Below are positions 8,602-17,327 of a stretch of DNA of 64,000 nucleotides, one piece after another. Location: positions 186,001 to 250,000 of the forward strand of contig NZ_JHBV01000031.1 of assembly GCF_000724545.1 (NCBI RefSeq), in the 5' to 3' direction. How positions within the stretch are numbered: the stretch's first letter is position 1; each line of letters opens with the position of its first letter. The notes below the pieces were generated by a model. That model was given only the letters and a program-made list of their open reading frames with translations. It ran no database searches and was not told the DNA's origin. The position numbers and the translations under genes are program-made. This DNA comes from Aureispira sp. CCB-QB1. Its GTDB lineage: Bacteria > Bacteroidota > Bacteroidia > Chitinophagales > Saprospiraceae.

Positions 8602-11600
8602 ATGAGTAATAATAAAAATAAATTATATAGAAATTTTAGGGCGACTTCCTTTGCTGTAGACAATGCAACTAGTATGTTTTTGTTGACAGTAATGTTGTTG
8701 GTATTTGGAGTACAGTCCTATAACACAATGCCCAAAGAACAGTTCCCAGAAATTGTTATTCCTACTATTTATGTAGCAACAACTTACTCTGGTAACTCTG
8801 CCGAGGATATGGAAACATTGGTGACAATCCCTATCGAAAAAGAGTTAGCTTCTATTAATGGCGTTAAAAAAATTGATGGAAACTCTATTAATGATTTCTC
8901 GAACATTATTGTCGAATTTAATACCAATGTTGAAGTAGACAAAGCCTTACAAGATGTAAAAGATGCCGTTGACAAAGCCAAAGGAGATCGTGATTTTCCC
9001 AAGGATTTGACGGCTGGACCAAATGTTTTTGAAATCAACTTTTCAGAGTTTCCTATTATGACGGTGAATTTGTCTGGAAATTATTCTAATGATGAGTTGC
9101 GCTCGTTTGGAGAGTATTTACAAAACGAAATTGAAAAACTTTCGGAAATTTCAGAAGTAAAATTAAAGGGAACTTCTGAAAAAGAAATACAAATCGATGT
9201 CGATTGGAAGCAAATGCAAGCCAAAAAAATCAGTTTTGATGATATTGCCAATGCTATTGCGATGGAAAACATAACCATGTCTGCTGGTGAACGCAATTTT
9301 AATGGCTTTAACCGTTCTGTACGGGTTGTGGGAGAATTTAAGAACATACAGGAGATTGAAAACATTATTATCAAAAGTGAATTTCAAAACCCTGTATTTA
9401 TCAAGGATGTTGCAACCGTCATAGAGGGAGTTGCCGACCCAACTAGTATTGCTCGTTCAGATCAATTACCCGTTGTTTCTTTAGATGTTATCAAACGTGC
9501 AGGAGAAAACTTGTTGTCAGCTTCAGATGAAATCAAAAAAATTGTCGATAAAGCTAAAGCAAATAAATTTCCAGAAGACCTAAAGGTGACTATTTTTAAT
9601 GATCAATCGATCAACACTAGAGATCAAGTTGCTAACTTACAAAATAGTATTATCTCTGGGGTAATTTTAGTAGTACTCGTATTGTTGTTCTTTTTGGGGA
9701 TTAGAAATGCCATGTTTGTTGGTTTGGCAATTCCATTGTCGATGTTGATGGGAATTTTAATCCTAAATATCATGGGGATTACATTGAACGTTATTGTGTT
9801 GTTTTCTTTGATTTTGGCTTTAGGGATGTTGGTAGATAATTCTATTGTAGTAGTGGAAAATATATACCGGTACATGCAAGAAGGCTATTCGGGGGTAGAT
9901 GCCTCGAAAAAAGCAGCGGGAGAAGTCGCCATGCCAATTATCGCTTCCACTGCAACAACTTTGGCTGCCTTTGTTCCGTTGATGTTTTGGCCAGGAATGA
10001 TGGGAGAGTTTATGGGCTATTTGCCATTGACATTGATTATTGTTTTGACTTCTTCTTTGTTCGTGGCTCTAATCTTGACACCTGTATTTGCTTCTGTACT
10101 GATGAAAGTAGAAGAAGAGCAATTGGTACGTGATAATGAAAAACGGAAGTTGTTCAACAATTTATTGGCAGCAGGCTTGATGTTAGCAGGAGCTGTATTT
10201 GCGCATTTTTCCAATGTCATGTGGTTGCGAAACGCCTTGGGAATGGCTATGATTATTAGCTTGGTCAATTACTTTTTGTTTAGACCAGGAGCCATCTTGT
10301 TCCAAAACAAAGTATTGCCTTGGTTAGAAAATGGATACGATAGCTTTATTCGATTTGTATTGAAAGGAGTTATGCCTATTGTTACTTTTGTGGGAGTGAT
10401 TTTCTTGTTATTTGGCTCTATATCGTTGTTTAGCAGCAACCCTCCTAAGACAGTATTTTTCCCAGAAACAGATCCTTTGTACATCAATGCATTTGTTGAA
10501 CTACCTATAGGAAGTGATATACAAAGTACCAATGCATTGATGAAGGAATTAGAAGCAAAGGTAGACCGCTCTATAAAAACATTTAAAGATGCAGGAATTG
10601 TTGATGCCGTTTTGTCTCAAATAGGTGAAAATACATCAGATCCTGCGGCACCACCAGAACCAGGAGCAACACCTAATAAGGCTCGTATTACAGTCGCTTT
10701 TGTCTCGTCTGATAAACGAAAAGGTTTGTCTACTTATGATGCTATGGATTCGATTCGAAATGCGTTGACAGGATACGCAGGGGTGTCTTTAGTCGTTGAC
10801 CGAAACCAAGATGGTCCACCAACTGGAAAACCAATTAATTTGGAAATTTCTGGTGATGATAAAACCATGCGAGAACTTACCATTGTTTCTGATGATATTC
10901 TGAGACACTTGAAATCGCTCAATGTGCCAGGAGTAGAGGAACTGAATATGAATATTTCTTCTAAAGTACAACAAGATGTTATCGAAATTGACCGAGAAGC
11001 ATCAAGACGTTATGGTTTGTCTACTTTGGATATTGCGAAAGCCTTGAATACAGCTTTGTATGGTAGAGAGGTTAGTAAGTTTAAGGATGGAGAAGATGAG
11101 TACCCAATTATGTTGCGTTTCAATGATGAGTATAGAGATAATAACGAAGCATTGATGAATCAAATGGTAACATTTAGAAACATGGATGCGGGTGGACAAA
11201 TTGTTCAAATTCCAATTTCTGCCGTAGCACGCAAACGCCCAAGTTCTACTTATAGTGCTGTCAAACGTAAGAATGAAAAACGAACCATTACAATTTACTC
11301 CAATGTATTAGAAGGATACAATGCCAATGAAGTAGTAGAAGAGTTGAAGCGAGGAATGGCATCTTATGCAGAAGAAAACCTTGACGAAGCATATAGTTAT
11401 GTGTTTACGGGGGAGCAAGAGGAAATGGCAGAAAATATGGCTTTTTTGAGTCAAGCATTGCTGATTGCCGTATTTGCAATTTTCTTAATCTTGGTATCTC
11501 AATTTAACTCCTTTATTTCACCATTCATTATCATCCTATCGATCTTATTTAGTACGATTGGAGTATTTTTAGGATACTGGTGGACAGAAATGGATTTGGT

Positions 11601-12051
11601 AGTTATTATGACGGGAATTGGTATTATTTCTTTGGCGGGGATTGTGGTTAACAATGCCATTGTATTGATCGACTATATCAACTTTTTACAGTCTAGGGAG
11701 AAAACAAACTTAAATCAAGAGTACCTTTCAGACGAAATGGTCAAACAGTCTATTATTACAGGAGGAAAAACAAGATTGCGTCCAGTATTGCTAACAGCAA
11801 TTACAACAGTACTAGGTTTGATTCCTTTAGCAATTGGATTTAACTTTAATTTTACCACTTTTGTAACAGAACTAGATCCACATATTTTTATTGGTGGTGA
11901 CAATGCGGTTATGTGGGGGGCAATGTCGTGGACGATTGTATATGGTTTGATCTTCGCAACCTTTTTAACATTAGTAGTTGTACCTGTAATGTACTGGTTG
12001 TTTTATAGAGTAACTAAATTTGTAAAAAGCTTATTTGGCTTTAAGCACTAA
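8602..12051 (+). CDS. RND-family efflux transporter, inner membrane pump
   Basis: 1149-residue AcrB-like transporter with the usual arrangement: TM1, a large periplasmic loop with porter and docking domains, TM2-6, a second periplasmic loop and TM7-12. It takes substrates from the periplasm or membrane and drives them out through the TolC-like channel using an ion gradient. The coupling residues differ from E. coli AcrB: TM4 reads LGMLVDNSIVVVEN (Asp412-Asn413 in place of Asp-Asp) and TM10 reads GIVVNNAIVLIDY (Asn1017 where AcrB has Lys940). Such variants occur in several Bacteroidota RND pumps. It is last in the operon and is followed by a hairpin terminator at 12088. Confidence 0.95.
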   Translation: MSNNKNKLYRNFRATSFAVDNATSMFLLTVMLLVFGVQSYNTMPKEQFPEIVIPTIYVATTYSGNSAEDMETLVTIPIEKELASINGVKKIDGNSINDFSNIIVEFNTNVEVDKALQDVKDAVDKAKGDRDFPKDLTAGPNVFEINFSEFPIMTVNLSGNYSNDELRSFGEYLQNEIEKLSEISEVKLKGTSEKEIQIDVDWKQMQAKKISFDDIANAIAMENITMSAGERNFNGFNRSVRVVGEFKNIQEIENIIIKSEFQNPVFIKDVATVIEGVADPTSIARSDQLPVVSLDVIKRAGENLLSASDEIKKIVDKAKANKFPEDLKVTIFNDQSINTRDQVANLQNSIISGVILVVLVLLFFLGIRNAMFVGLAIPLSMLMGILILNIMGITLNVIVLFSLILALGMLVDNSIVVVENIYRYMQEGYSGVDASKKAAGEVAMPIIASTATTLAAFVPLMFWPGMMGEFMGYLPLTLIIVLTSSLFVALILTPVFASVLMKVEEEQLVRDNEKRKLFNNLLAAGLMLAGAVFAHFSNVMWLRNALGMAMIISLVNYFLFRPGAILFQNKVLPWLENGYDSFIRFVLKGVMPIVTFVGVIFLLFGSISLFSSNPPKTVFFPETDPLYINAFVELPIGSDIQSTNALMKELEAKVDRSIKTFKDAGIVDAVLSQIGENTSDPAAPPEPGATPNKARITVAFVSSDKRKGLSTYDAMDSIRNALTGYAGVSLVVDRNQDGPPTGKPINLEISGDDKTMRELTIVSDDILRHLKSLNVPGVEELNMNISSKVQQDVIEIDREASRRYGLSTLDIAKALNTALYGREVSKFKDGEDEYPIMLRFNDEYRDNNEALMNQMVTFRNMDAGGQIVQIPISAVARKRPSSTYSAVKRKNEKRTITIYSNVLEGYNANEVVEELKRGMASYAEENLDEAYSYVFTGEQEEMAENMAFLSQALLIAVFAIFLILVSQFNSFISPFIIILSILFSTIGVFLGYWWTEMDLVVIMTGIGIISLAGIVVNNAIVLIDYINFLQSREKTNLNQEYLSDEMVKQSIITGGKTRLRPVLLTAITTVLGLIPLAIGFNFNFTTFVTELDPHIFIGGDNAVMWGAMSWTIVYGLIFATFLTLVVVPVMYWLFYRVTKFVKSLFGFKH

Positions 12052-12087
12052 AATAAGTTTCAACAATCATATATATGTTGATAGATA

Positions 12088-12128
12088 AAAAATCACAGTT
12101 CCATTGTTGGGGCTGTGGTTTTTGTTTT
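12088..12128. terminator. Bidirectional terminator between RND pump and GNAT genes
   Basis: A 15-bp stem (12088-12102 with 12109-12123, several G-U pairs) with a 6-nt loop, A-rich on the left and T-rich on the right. It can end the pump operon on the plus strand. It overlaps the last codons of the convergent acetyltransferase gene. Confidence 0.75.
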
Positions 12129-12650
12129 TCCATAATAATAGACATCAATCAATTGGTTGTCTGCGGTGCGAAAATCAGATTTTAACGTACCTTCTAACTC
12201 AAAACCTGCTTTTAAAGCAACTTTTTGACTAGCGATATTCTCTAAGCCCGTTCGCAAATACAGTTTTTCCAATCCCCAAACATCAAAACAATGCTGAGAA
12301 AACACCTTTAAAGCTTCTGTTGCAATTCCTTTCCCTTGCCAATTCTTGTCGATAAAATAACCAATTTGTCCTTTAGGAACTATCCACTCAATATCTCGAA
12401 GAAAAATCTGTCCCAAGTATATATCTTGAACGGAATCAAATATTCCATAGACCAATTTTGTCTTATCTTCAATCGCATGGATTTGGTTTTGTATGAATTC
12501 GGTACATTTCTCTAGGTTATCTAATTCCAATAGCAAAGAAAAGTATTGTTGAAACTGTTCTTGATTGTTGAGAATAAAATTATAAACTCTTGAAGCATCG
12601 GTTGGTTGATAGGCTCTAAGCAGTAGCCGTTCCGTTTTAATTTGGTGCAT
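12093..12650 (-). CDS. GNAT acetyltransferase, RimJ/RimL-like
   Basis: 185 residues of the GNAT fold. The N-terminus MHQIKTERLLLRAYQPTDA is the hallmark of the RimJ/RimL subgroup, which acetylates N-terminal amines of ribosomal proteins or small molecules. The acetyl-CoA pyrophosphate loop is visible (NWQGKGIATEAL), followed by KLYLRTGLENIASQKVALKAGFELEG, the motif B region. The substrate cannot be assigned. Its 3' end is shared with the terminator of the convergent RND gene. Confidence 0.88.
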   Translation of the reverse strand: MHQIKTERLLLRAYQPTDASRVYNFILNNQEQFQQYFSLLLELDNLEKCTEFIQNQIHAIEDKTKLVYGIFDSVQDIYLGQIFLRDIEWIVPKGQIGYFIDKNWQGKGIATEALKVFSQHCFDVWGLEKLYLRTGLENIASQKVALKAGFELEGTLKSDFRTADNQLIDVYYYGKTKTTAPTMEL

Positions 12651-12746
12651 GGAGGAGCGCTTATTTTATTATTAATTTTGTTGAAGATTTCTAATATAAT
12701 AAAAGAACCGCTTAAATGGAAATTAGGAGCTTGTTTGAGGGCATAG

Positions 12747-12784
12747 AAAAAGAGGAATTATATTTATAATAATTCCCCTTTTTT
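12747..12784 (-). terminator. Terminator of the T9SS-cargo operon
   Basis: Inverted repeat gaggaattat/ataattcccc with flanking A and T runs, about 55 bp beyond the stop of the gene at 12841 on the minus strand. Confidence 0.65.
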
Positions 12785-12840
12785 AGGACGAGACAAGATG
12801 CATGTTTCGCAATAAAACTTCTTATTTGGTAAAAAATCTA

Positions 12841-14535
12841 TTAATCCGAAGTTATAAAAATACTTTTGGTTATAGTTGTATTGGGAGTTGTTAGATGAAA
12901 ATAATAAACTCCCTTTTTTAAGTTTGTATTTTTGAAGTGTATTTGTTGGTGACCTTTTGGAGTTAGTGAGTTGGTGATAATATTTTCAACTGTTCTGCCT
13001 AATAAGTCAGTAACATGAATAGAGATATTAGCCTCATTTGTTAAATTAAAGGAAATGGTTGCTACTTCTCGAATAGGGTTAGGATAAATAGACAGTGTTG
13101 TTACGTCTATTAGTTTATTAGTTTGACTTAGTGGAATAGTTTTAGGAGGTAAATATTCTTCTAGTACCTGTTGATAATCTAAACTAGAGGAAGAATGATG
13201 GGGTAAACAGTGACACGCACAAGTAACGGTTATATCTTGAGAATAGGTTCTTACCGTACCATCACAAAGATAGAGCTCTAGAACCGCAGCATATACCCCA
13301 TCTTGATGTCCTGCTATGCAGGGATCCCAAGTTAGCGAATTTAAAGTGATACCATTTTGGTGTTCAGAGGACTCTTCTTCGTCTGTGTAAATCAATCCTC
13401 CCCATCGATTGTAAATAGAAAGTCTACCTTTCCAAGCATTATAAGGTAAATTATAACCTTTTGAGAAAACAACAAGGGGAGCTCGATTGCCCCATGGATC
13501 ATGTCCCGCTGCATTGGGCATCGCCACAGCTTTTGAGTGGTTGTTTATATTAGCTAGGGTAGTTATTGTAACTCCTCCTGTTTCATAGTACAAGCACCGA
13601 TTGGGCTCATAAGTACAATTATCGCCAATGTATCCTAAAAAATCACTTCCAGATAGAGCTAAAAAATTAGGTTGTAATAAAATAGAATTTGCACTTTTAA
13701 AATGAACTTGATTATTATTTAGTATGGTAGCATTGTTTTTAGCAGTTATTTGGTTGGATGCTTCTGAAAATGAAGGGATAGAAGAAGATGTATACGTTAT
13801 GTCTGTATTAGGAATACTACCAACACATTCAAATTGTAGACCTCCTACGCCGAATGCAGCCCATTTGATGGCTACGTCATTGTCGTCATCAGCAGCAAGG
13901 GCATCATCATCATATACTGTAAGCCAAATCTTGTTGTAGTTTTGTTCTGGAACAAAGTAAAGTTCTACTTCTACCCAACCATTAGGGTCCATTCCTCTGA
14001 AATAAAAAGGATTGTAGGGGGGAGTTTGTAGTCTAAATGTTTCGTCGTTTAAAACTTCAAAGATTTTTTGAACGTCATTGTGTTGAGGCTGAGTATATGA
14101 GATATTGTGAGTGGTAATATTTGTTAAATCAGCTTGAACATCATTAGTTAAAGCAATAAAAGCTTGATCGACTTTACCCGGATCTTGTAAACCTCCTTGT
14201 CGAGTTTGGTAAGAGAACCTTAATTTATAAATATGGTTTTTTTTGAAGTCGTAGGGGTATAAGGCTCCTTCTGATTTTTGTACTCCTGCTCTTTTGCCAG
14301 ATGCTACTTCTATCCAATAATCAAATGCCCCGTTAGTTGGTGCACCATAATTATTACTATTGGGAGTTCCATGAGAATTTTTCCAAGGCGGACAAAGACC
14401 GTTGGGAACTGAAAATGGGGCATTGGTGGCACTACCAATACAGCTTGTGATATAAAAGTTCTGTAAATTGGGAAATGACTGTCCATGAGTAATATAACTA
14501 CTCATAAGACAATATATAATTATTATATTTTTCAT
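12841..14535 (-). CDS. Secreted protein with T9SS type A C-terminal sorting domain
   Basis: Predicted 564-residue exported protein. It has an N-terminal signal peptide (MKNIIIIYCLMSSYITHGQS), an N-terminal beta-rich domain (GVQKSEGALYPYDFKK, FRGMDPNGWVEVELYF), a middle region with RLSIYNRWGGLIYTDEEES that resembles the CHU_C gliding-motility-associated domain, and a C-terminal type A sorting domain (LSIYPNPIREVATISF ... LKKGVYYFHLTT) recognised by the type IX secretion system. It should be released or attached to the cell surface. The start at 14535 (not 14565) leaves a 7-bp gap from the gene upstream, so the two are one operon. Function is not known. Confidence 0.85.
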   Translation of the reverse strand: MKNIIIIYCLMSSYITHGQSFPNLQNFYITSCIGSATNAPFSVPNGLCPPWKNSHGTPNSNNYGAPTNGAFDYWIEVASGKRAGVQKSEGALYPYDFKKNHIYKLRFSYQTRQGGLQDPGKVDQAFIALTNDVQADLTNITTHNISYTQPQHNDVQKIFEVLNDETFRLQTPPYNPFYFRGMDPNGWVEVELYFVPEQNYNKIWLTVYDDDALAADDDNDVAIKWAAFGVGGLQFECVGSIPNTDITYTSSSIPSFSEASNQITAKNNATILNNNQVHFKSANSILLQPNFLALSGSDFLGYIGDNCTYEPNRCLYYETGGVTITTLANINNHSKAVAMPNAAGHDPWGNRAPLVVFSKGYNLPYNAWKGRLSIYNRWGGLIYTDEEESSEHQNGITLNSLTWDPCIAGHQDGVYAAVLELYLCDGTVRTYSQDITVTCACHCLPHHSSSSLDYQQVLEEYLPPKTIPLSQTNKLIDVTTLSIYPNPIREVATISFNLTNEANISIHVTDLLGRTVENIITNSLTPKGHQQIHFKNTNLKKGVYYFHLTTPNTTITKSIFITSD

Positions 14536-14542
14536 TAATGAG

Positions 14543-15451
14543 CTATTTTTGATTAGACAATGCATTTTTTAATTGTTTGTTTTCTGTCTCTAAATCCTTA
14601 ACTCGCTGTTCTAGTTGAATCAAGTGCAAGAAAATTTCTTCAATTTTTTCTTGCTGATTGATTGTCATACTTTTTAGCTCCAAACCTTCTTTTTCAATGG
14701 TGCTAGCAGAGGCAATTTTGTGTAAGTGTCCTGTTTCTTGGATGTGTTGGGCTACCTCTGCTAGAGGCATTAACTGATAATCTTCTTTAAAAACATAATC
14801 ACACCAACTACCCGTACACATTTCTACCTTAACTTCTTCTGTTTTGATCCCTCCTCGTACATATAGACGATAGAGCTGATTGTTGGCTGTATGCTCGTTG
14901 GGAATATTAGAAGTACCAATGCCAACTTTGTTTGTTTGAAAGATAACTTTAGGACCATGAAAGAAAGCACCTCCCTCGAAGTCACCATCATAATTGATGA
15001 TTAATTTGTCATCTAAGTCATGAACCAAGGCACGTTGTGCTTGTCTAGTTCCAATAGGACGTGAATTATCTCTTCCCAAGACAAGGTCCGTACCTCGGAT
15101 AACCAAAGAGCCATTCACATCCAATTTGGCAATAGGCGTGTTGGTACCAATTCCTACATTTCCACCATCTTTTATGAATAGTCTATAATCAGAAACACCT
15201 GTCTCTGTTAGATTAAATCCGCCTCGGAGATTAATATGCCATTTGTACTGATTGGAGCTATTTTTAAAACTGATGAGTTCATTGCCAGAGTTTATACCTT
15301 TTATAGTTAGAGGGCGGTCGGGAGTATTGGTGCCAATTCCCAAATAGTTGTTATTGGACGAACCTTGTATGGTATTGTTAGGAGTATATATTTGTGCCCA
15401 ACCAGAAACAGAGAGCAATAAGAATGATGCAATTAACGAATACATTTTCAT
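14543..15451 (-). CDS. Secreted GIGT-repeat protein with C-terminal coiled coil (fibre-like)
   Basis: 302 residues after a signal peptide (MKMYSLIASFLLLSVSGWAQ). It carries repeated phage-fibre-like elements, NYLGIGTNTPDRPLTIKG, GNVGIGTNTPIAKLDVNGS and NKVGIGTSN, which occur in trimeric tail fibres and in Bacteroidota surface proteins often annotated near peptidase S74. The end is a coiled coil (EKIEEIFLHLIQLEQRVKDLETENKQLKNAL) that suits trimerisation. No S74 catalytic dyad was recognised. It is upstream of the T9SS cargo by 7 bp and probably acts with it at the surface. The start is placed at the ATG that opens the signal peptide. Confidence 0.75.
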   Translation of the reverse strand: MKMYSLIASFLLLSVSGWAQIYTPNNTIQGSSNNNYLGIGTNTPDRPLTIKGINSGNELISFKNSSNQYKWHINLRGGFNLTETGVSDYRLFIKDGGNVGIGTNTPIAKLDVNGSLVIRGTDLVLGRDNSRPIGTRQAQRALVHDLDDKLIINYDGDFEGGAFFHGPKVIFQTNKVGIGTSNIPNEHTANNQLYRLYVRGGIKTEEVKVEMCTGSWCDYVFKEDYQLMPLAEVAQHIQETGHLHKIASASTIEKEGLELKSMTINQQEKIEEIFLHLIQLEQRVKDLETENKQLKNALSNQK

Positions 15452-15635
15452 AATAAACAAGTTAAAAATTTGAGTAATAATATTAACTACAAATGTATAC
15501 AAACAATACGCTAAATGCTTCGCTGTCTTCTGGATGTATGGTTTTACTTTCTGAATGGTGCTATTTAACTTCTAAATAGTTTTAATTGGCAAAATAAGTG
15601 ATAAATACCTTAAATGGAAATGTTCTTATAGCGTG

Positions 15636-16106
15636 TTAGTACATTCTAAATCGAATAGGAATACTAAAACGAACATCCAAAGGAGTAGCATGAAAAGCCC
15701 ATCTACCTAATTCACGATTAAGTGATTGAATAATTCTAAGCGCCTCTTCTCCACAACCATAGCCAATATCTCTAAGAATTTGAATGCTTTGGGGCTCTAT
15801 CCACCCATCTTTTTTTACCAAAAAAGAAACCACAACCAATCCCTCTATTTGATTGGTCATAGCAGAATCAGGATAACGAAGCGTTTTATATATGTAATCA
15901 AGCAACTTTTTATCTGAGGCATCTTTTTTATCTTGATACGTATCCGTATTATTTTCACAACTGCCAAGATAAGGCAGAAGGTCATTTACGTAGGGAGGCA
16001 GTCCTACTGCTTCGTTTAGATTAGGTTCGGGAAAACTATCATATTGAGCTTGAATTGGTGGAGTACTGATTAAGTGGATCAACAAGATAAAAGGTAGTAT
16101 TTTCAT
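15636..16106 (-). CDS. Secreted TonB C-terminal-domain protein (paralogue 2)
   Basis: 156 residues: a signal peptide (ILPFILLIHLISTPPIQAQ), a Cys-containing linker (GSCENNTDTYQDKKDASDKKLLDYIY) and a TonB C-terminal domain (LRYPDSAMTNQIEGLVVVSFLVKKDGWIEPQ to FSIPIRFRMY). Classical TonB keeps an uncleaved N-terminal anchor and a Pro-rich spacer; both are absent here, so it probably does not transduce energy and may be a periplasmic adaptor. It lies 12 bp downstream of a homologue at 16119-16607. Confidence 0.75.
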   Translation of the reverse strand: MKILPFILLIHLISTPPIQAQYDSFPEPNLNEAVGLPPYVNDLLPYLGSCENNTDTYQDKKDASDKKLLDYIYKTLRYPDSAMTNQIEGLVVVSFLVKKDGWIEPQSIQILRDIGYGCGEEALRIIQSLNRELGRWAFHATPLDVRFSIPIRFRMY

Positions 16107-16118
16107 TAGGATCTGTTT

Positions 16119-16607
16119 TTAGTTAAAATTTAATCGGCAAGGAAAATAAATCTGAACAGGCACATTTCTACCTTGGTGTCGAGCAGGAATCCATGGACCA
16201 TTTTGATCTGTAGTTAATTGTAACACTCGGATAAATTCTAGTGCGAATACTGGATTACTATTTCCTCTTATGATTTTAAAATCATCTAGATATCCATTGG
16301 CTTGCACAACAAAAGAAATAACAACTGTAGCTTCTAAGCCCATTTCTAAAAGTGTAGAAGGATAATTAATATGATTATAAATAAACTGTAGTAATTTTTG
16401 GTCTGAACATGTTTTTTGTTTCTGATAAGAAGTAGCATGACAGCTAGTATCTCGAAACATAGGCATTTGCTCAGTAATTCTAAAAATGGTAGGGATGCTA
16501 TCTTCTAGAATTATAGAAGGGGCTTGTATTGCCGTGGTCTTTGACAATTCTTGAGAAAAAAGATAAGAAGTATATAAGAGCGTAAAGAATAAGTAGAGTG
16601 CTTTCAT
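16119..16607 (-). CDS. Secreted TonB C-terminal-domain protein (paralogue 1)
   Basis: 162 residues with a signal peptide (LYLFFTLLYTSYLFSQ), then the same layout as its downstream neighbour: a Cys-rich linker (RDTSCHATSYQKQKTCSDQKLLQFIY) and a TonB-C-like domain (INYPSTLLEMGLEATVVISFVVQANGYLDDFKI to GRNVPVQIYFPCRLNF). The two genes look like a tandem duplication in one operon. The conserved cysteines suggest a disulfide in the periplasm. No TonB-dependent receptor is nearby. Confidence 0.75.
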   Translation of the reverse strand: MKALYLFFTLLYTSYLFSQELSKTTAIQAPSIILEDSIPTIFRITEQMPMFRDTSCHATSYQKQKTCSDQKLLQFIYNHINYPSTLLEMGLEATVVISFVVQANGYLDDFKIIRGNSNPVFALEFIRVLQLTTDQNGPWIPARHQGRNVPVQIYFPCRLNFN

Positions 16608-16957
16608 AAGAATGAGTATGATTGTACTTCTTTAGATGACATCATTGATGGGAATGGTGCCTTAATACAAAAAAAACTGCCTTCCCATTGCGGCATGGAA
16701 GGCAGTTTTATGTTCTCGAACTTAGCAAATTAAAAATCAGTTTAACTTATAGGCAGTAGGTTTTAATGTGTTATAAGAATGGGTTATTTTAAAGTTTTAG
16801 GGAGCAATAAAAGTAGTTTAAGTTTGGATGTTTTTAAAGTATAAAAATTGAATAAGTGCGTCGATAAGAGCCCATTAGCTAAAAGCTCTTATTGTATTGT
16901 ACAAACTAATTGGCAACGAGATGTTCTATTGGCAATTAGATGGATTATTATATTAGA
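16608..16957. other. Intergenic region with terminator and an extra hairpin
   Basis: 350 bp between the TonB-C operon and the stand-alone S24 gene. It holds the strong hairpin at 16673-16709. A second inverted repeat (ataagagc/gctcttat, about 16866-16893) lies 65 bp beyond the S24 stop but lacks a good T-run. No ORF was seen. Confidence 0.55.
16673..16709 (-). terminator. Rho-independent terminator downstream of the S24 genes
   Basis: Perfect 13-bp stem (aaaactgccttcc with ggaaggcagtttt) and an 11-nt loop, followed on the minus strand by eight T. It separates the S24 genes from the TonB-C operon. Confidence 0.85.
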
Positions 16958-17266
16958 TTAAGCCGTAACAGGTAAGCGCTGTTCTACTTTTAGGAGTGTT
17001 CGAATATTATACCCTGAAATTTGGAGGGCAGCTCCTTCTAAGGCATTGTCTGAGGCTAAATTTAGTTGTCTGATTTGGCTGTTTCCATTCCATTTTACTT
17101 TTTGAACTCGTTTGACCATAACGGCACCTGTTGTGGTGATGATAGCATAAAGCTCATTTTCTTCTATGTTCTCGAAAGGTTCTAGTTCTCTACAGATAAC
17201 CATATCACCATTAGAGATTGTTGGTGCCATCGAATTTCCTTGAATATAGAAAGCTAAATTATTCAT
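16958..17266 (-). CDS. Stand-alone S24/LexA-type peptidase domain, no DNA-binding part
   Basis: 102 residues that match the C-terminal half of the neighbouring repressor: NNLAFYIQGNSMAPTISNGDMVICR against EHIAFYIKGESMTPTIADGDMVICR. The putative Ser/Lys dyad is intact (Ser12, Lys52) with the same 40-residue spacing. There is no HTH upstream in frame. Known HTH-less S24 proteins include UmuD, but UmuD is longer and pairs with UmuC, which is absent here. It could dimerise with and modulate the neighbouring repressor; that is inference. The two genes are 61 bp apart on the same strand. Confidence 0.8.
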   Translation of the reverse strand: MNNLAFYIQGNSMAPTISNGDMVICRELEPFENIEENELYAIITTTGAVMVKRVQKVKWNGNSQIRQLNLASDNALEGAALQISGYNIRTLLKVEQRLPVTA

Positions 17267-17327
17267 AACAGAAGGTTTTATGATATAAGAAGAATAAAAT
17301 AAATGAGAGGGAATGTTAGCAGTAGCT

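Noticed and set aside
16958-17266. UmuD-like translesion polymerase subunit
   Set aside because: No UmuC neighbour, no cleavage site upstream of the dyad, and much closer to the adjacent repressor.
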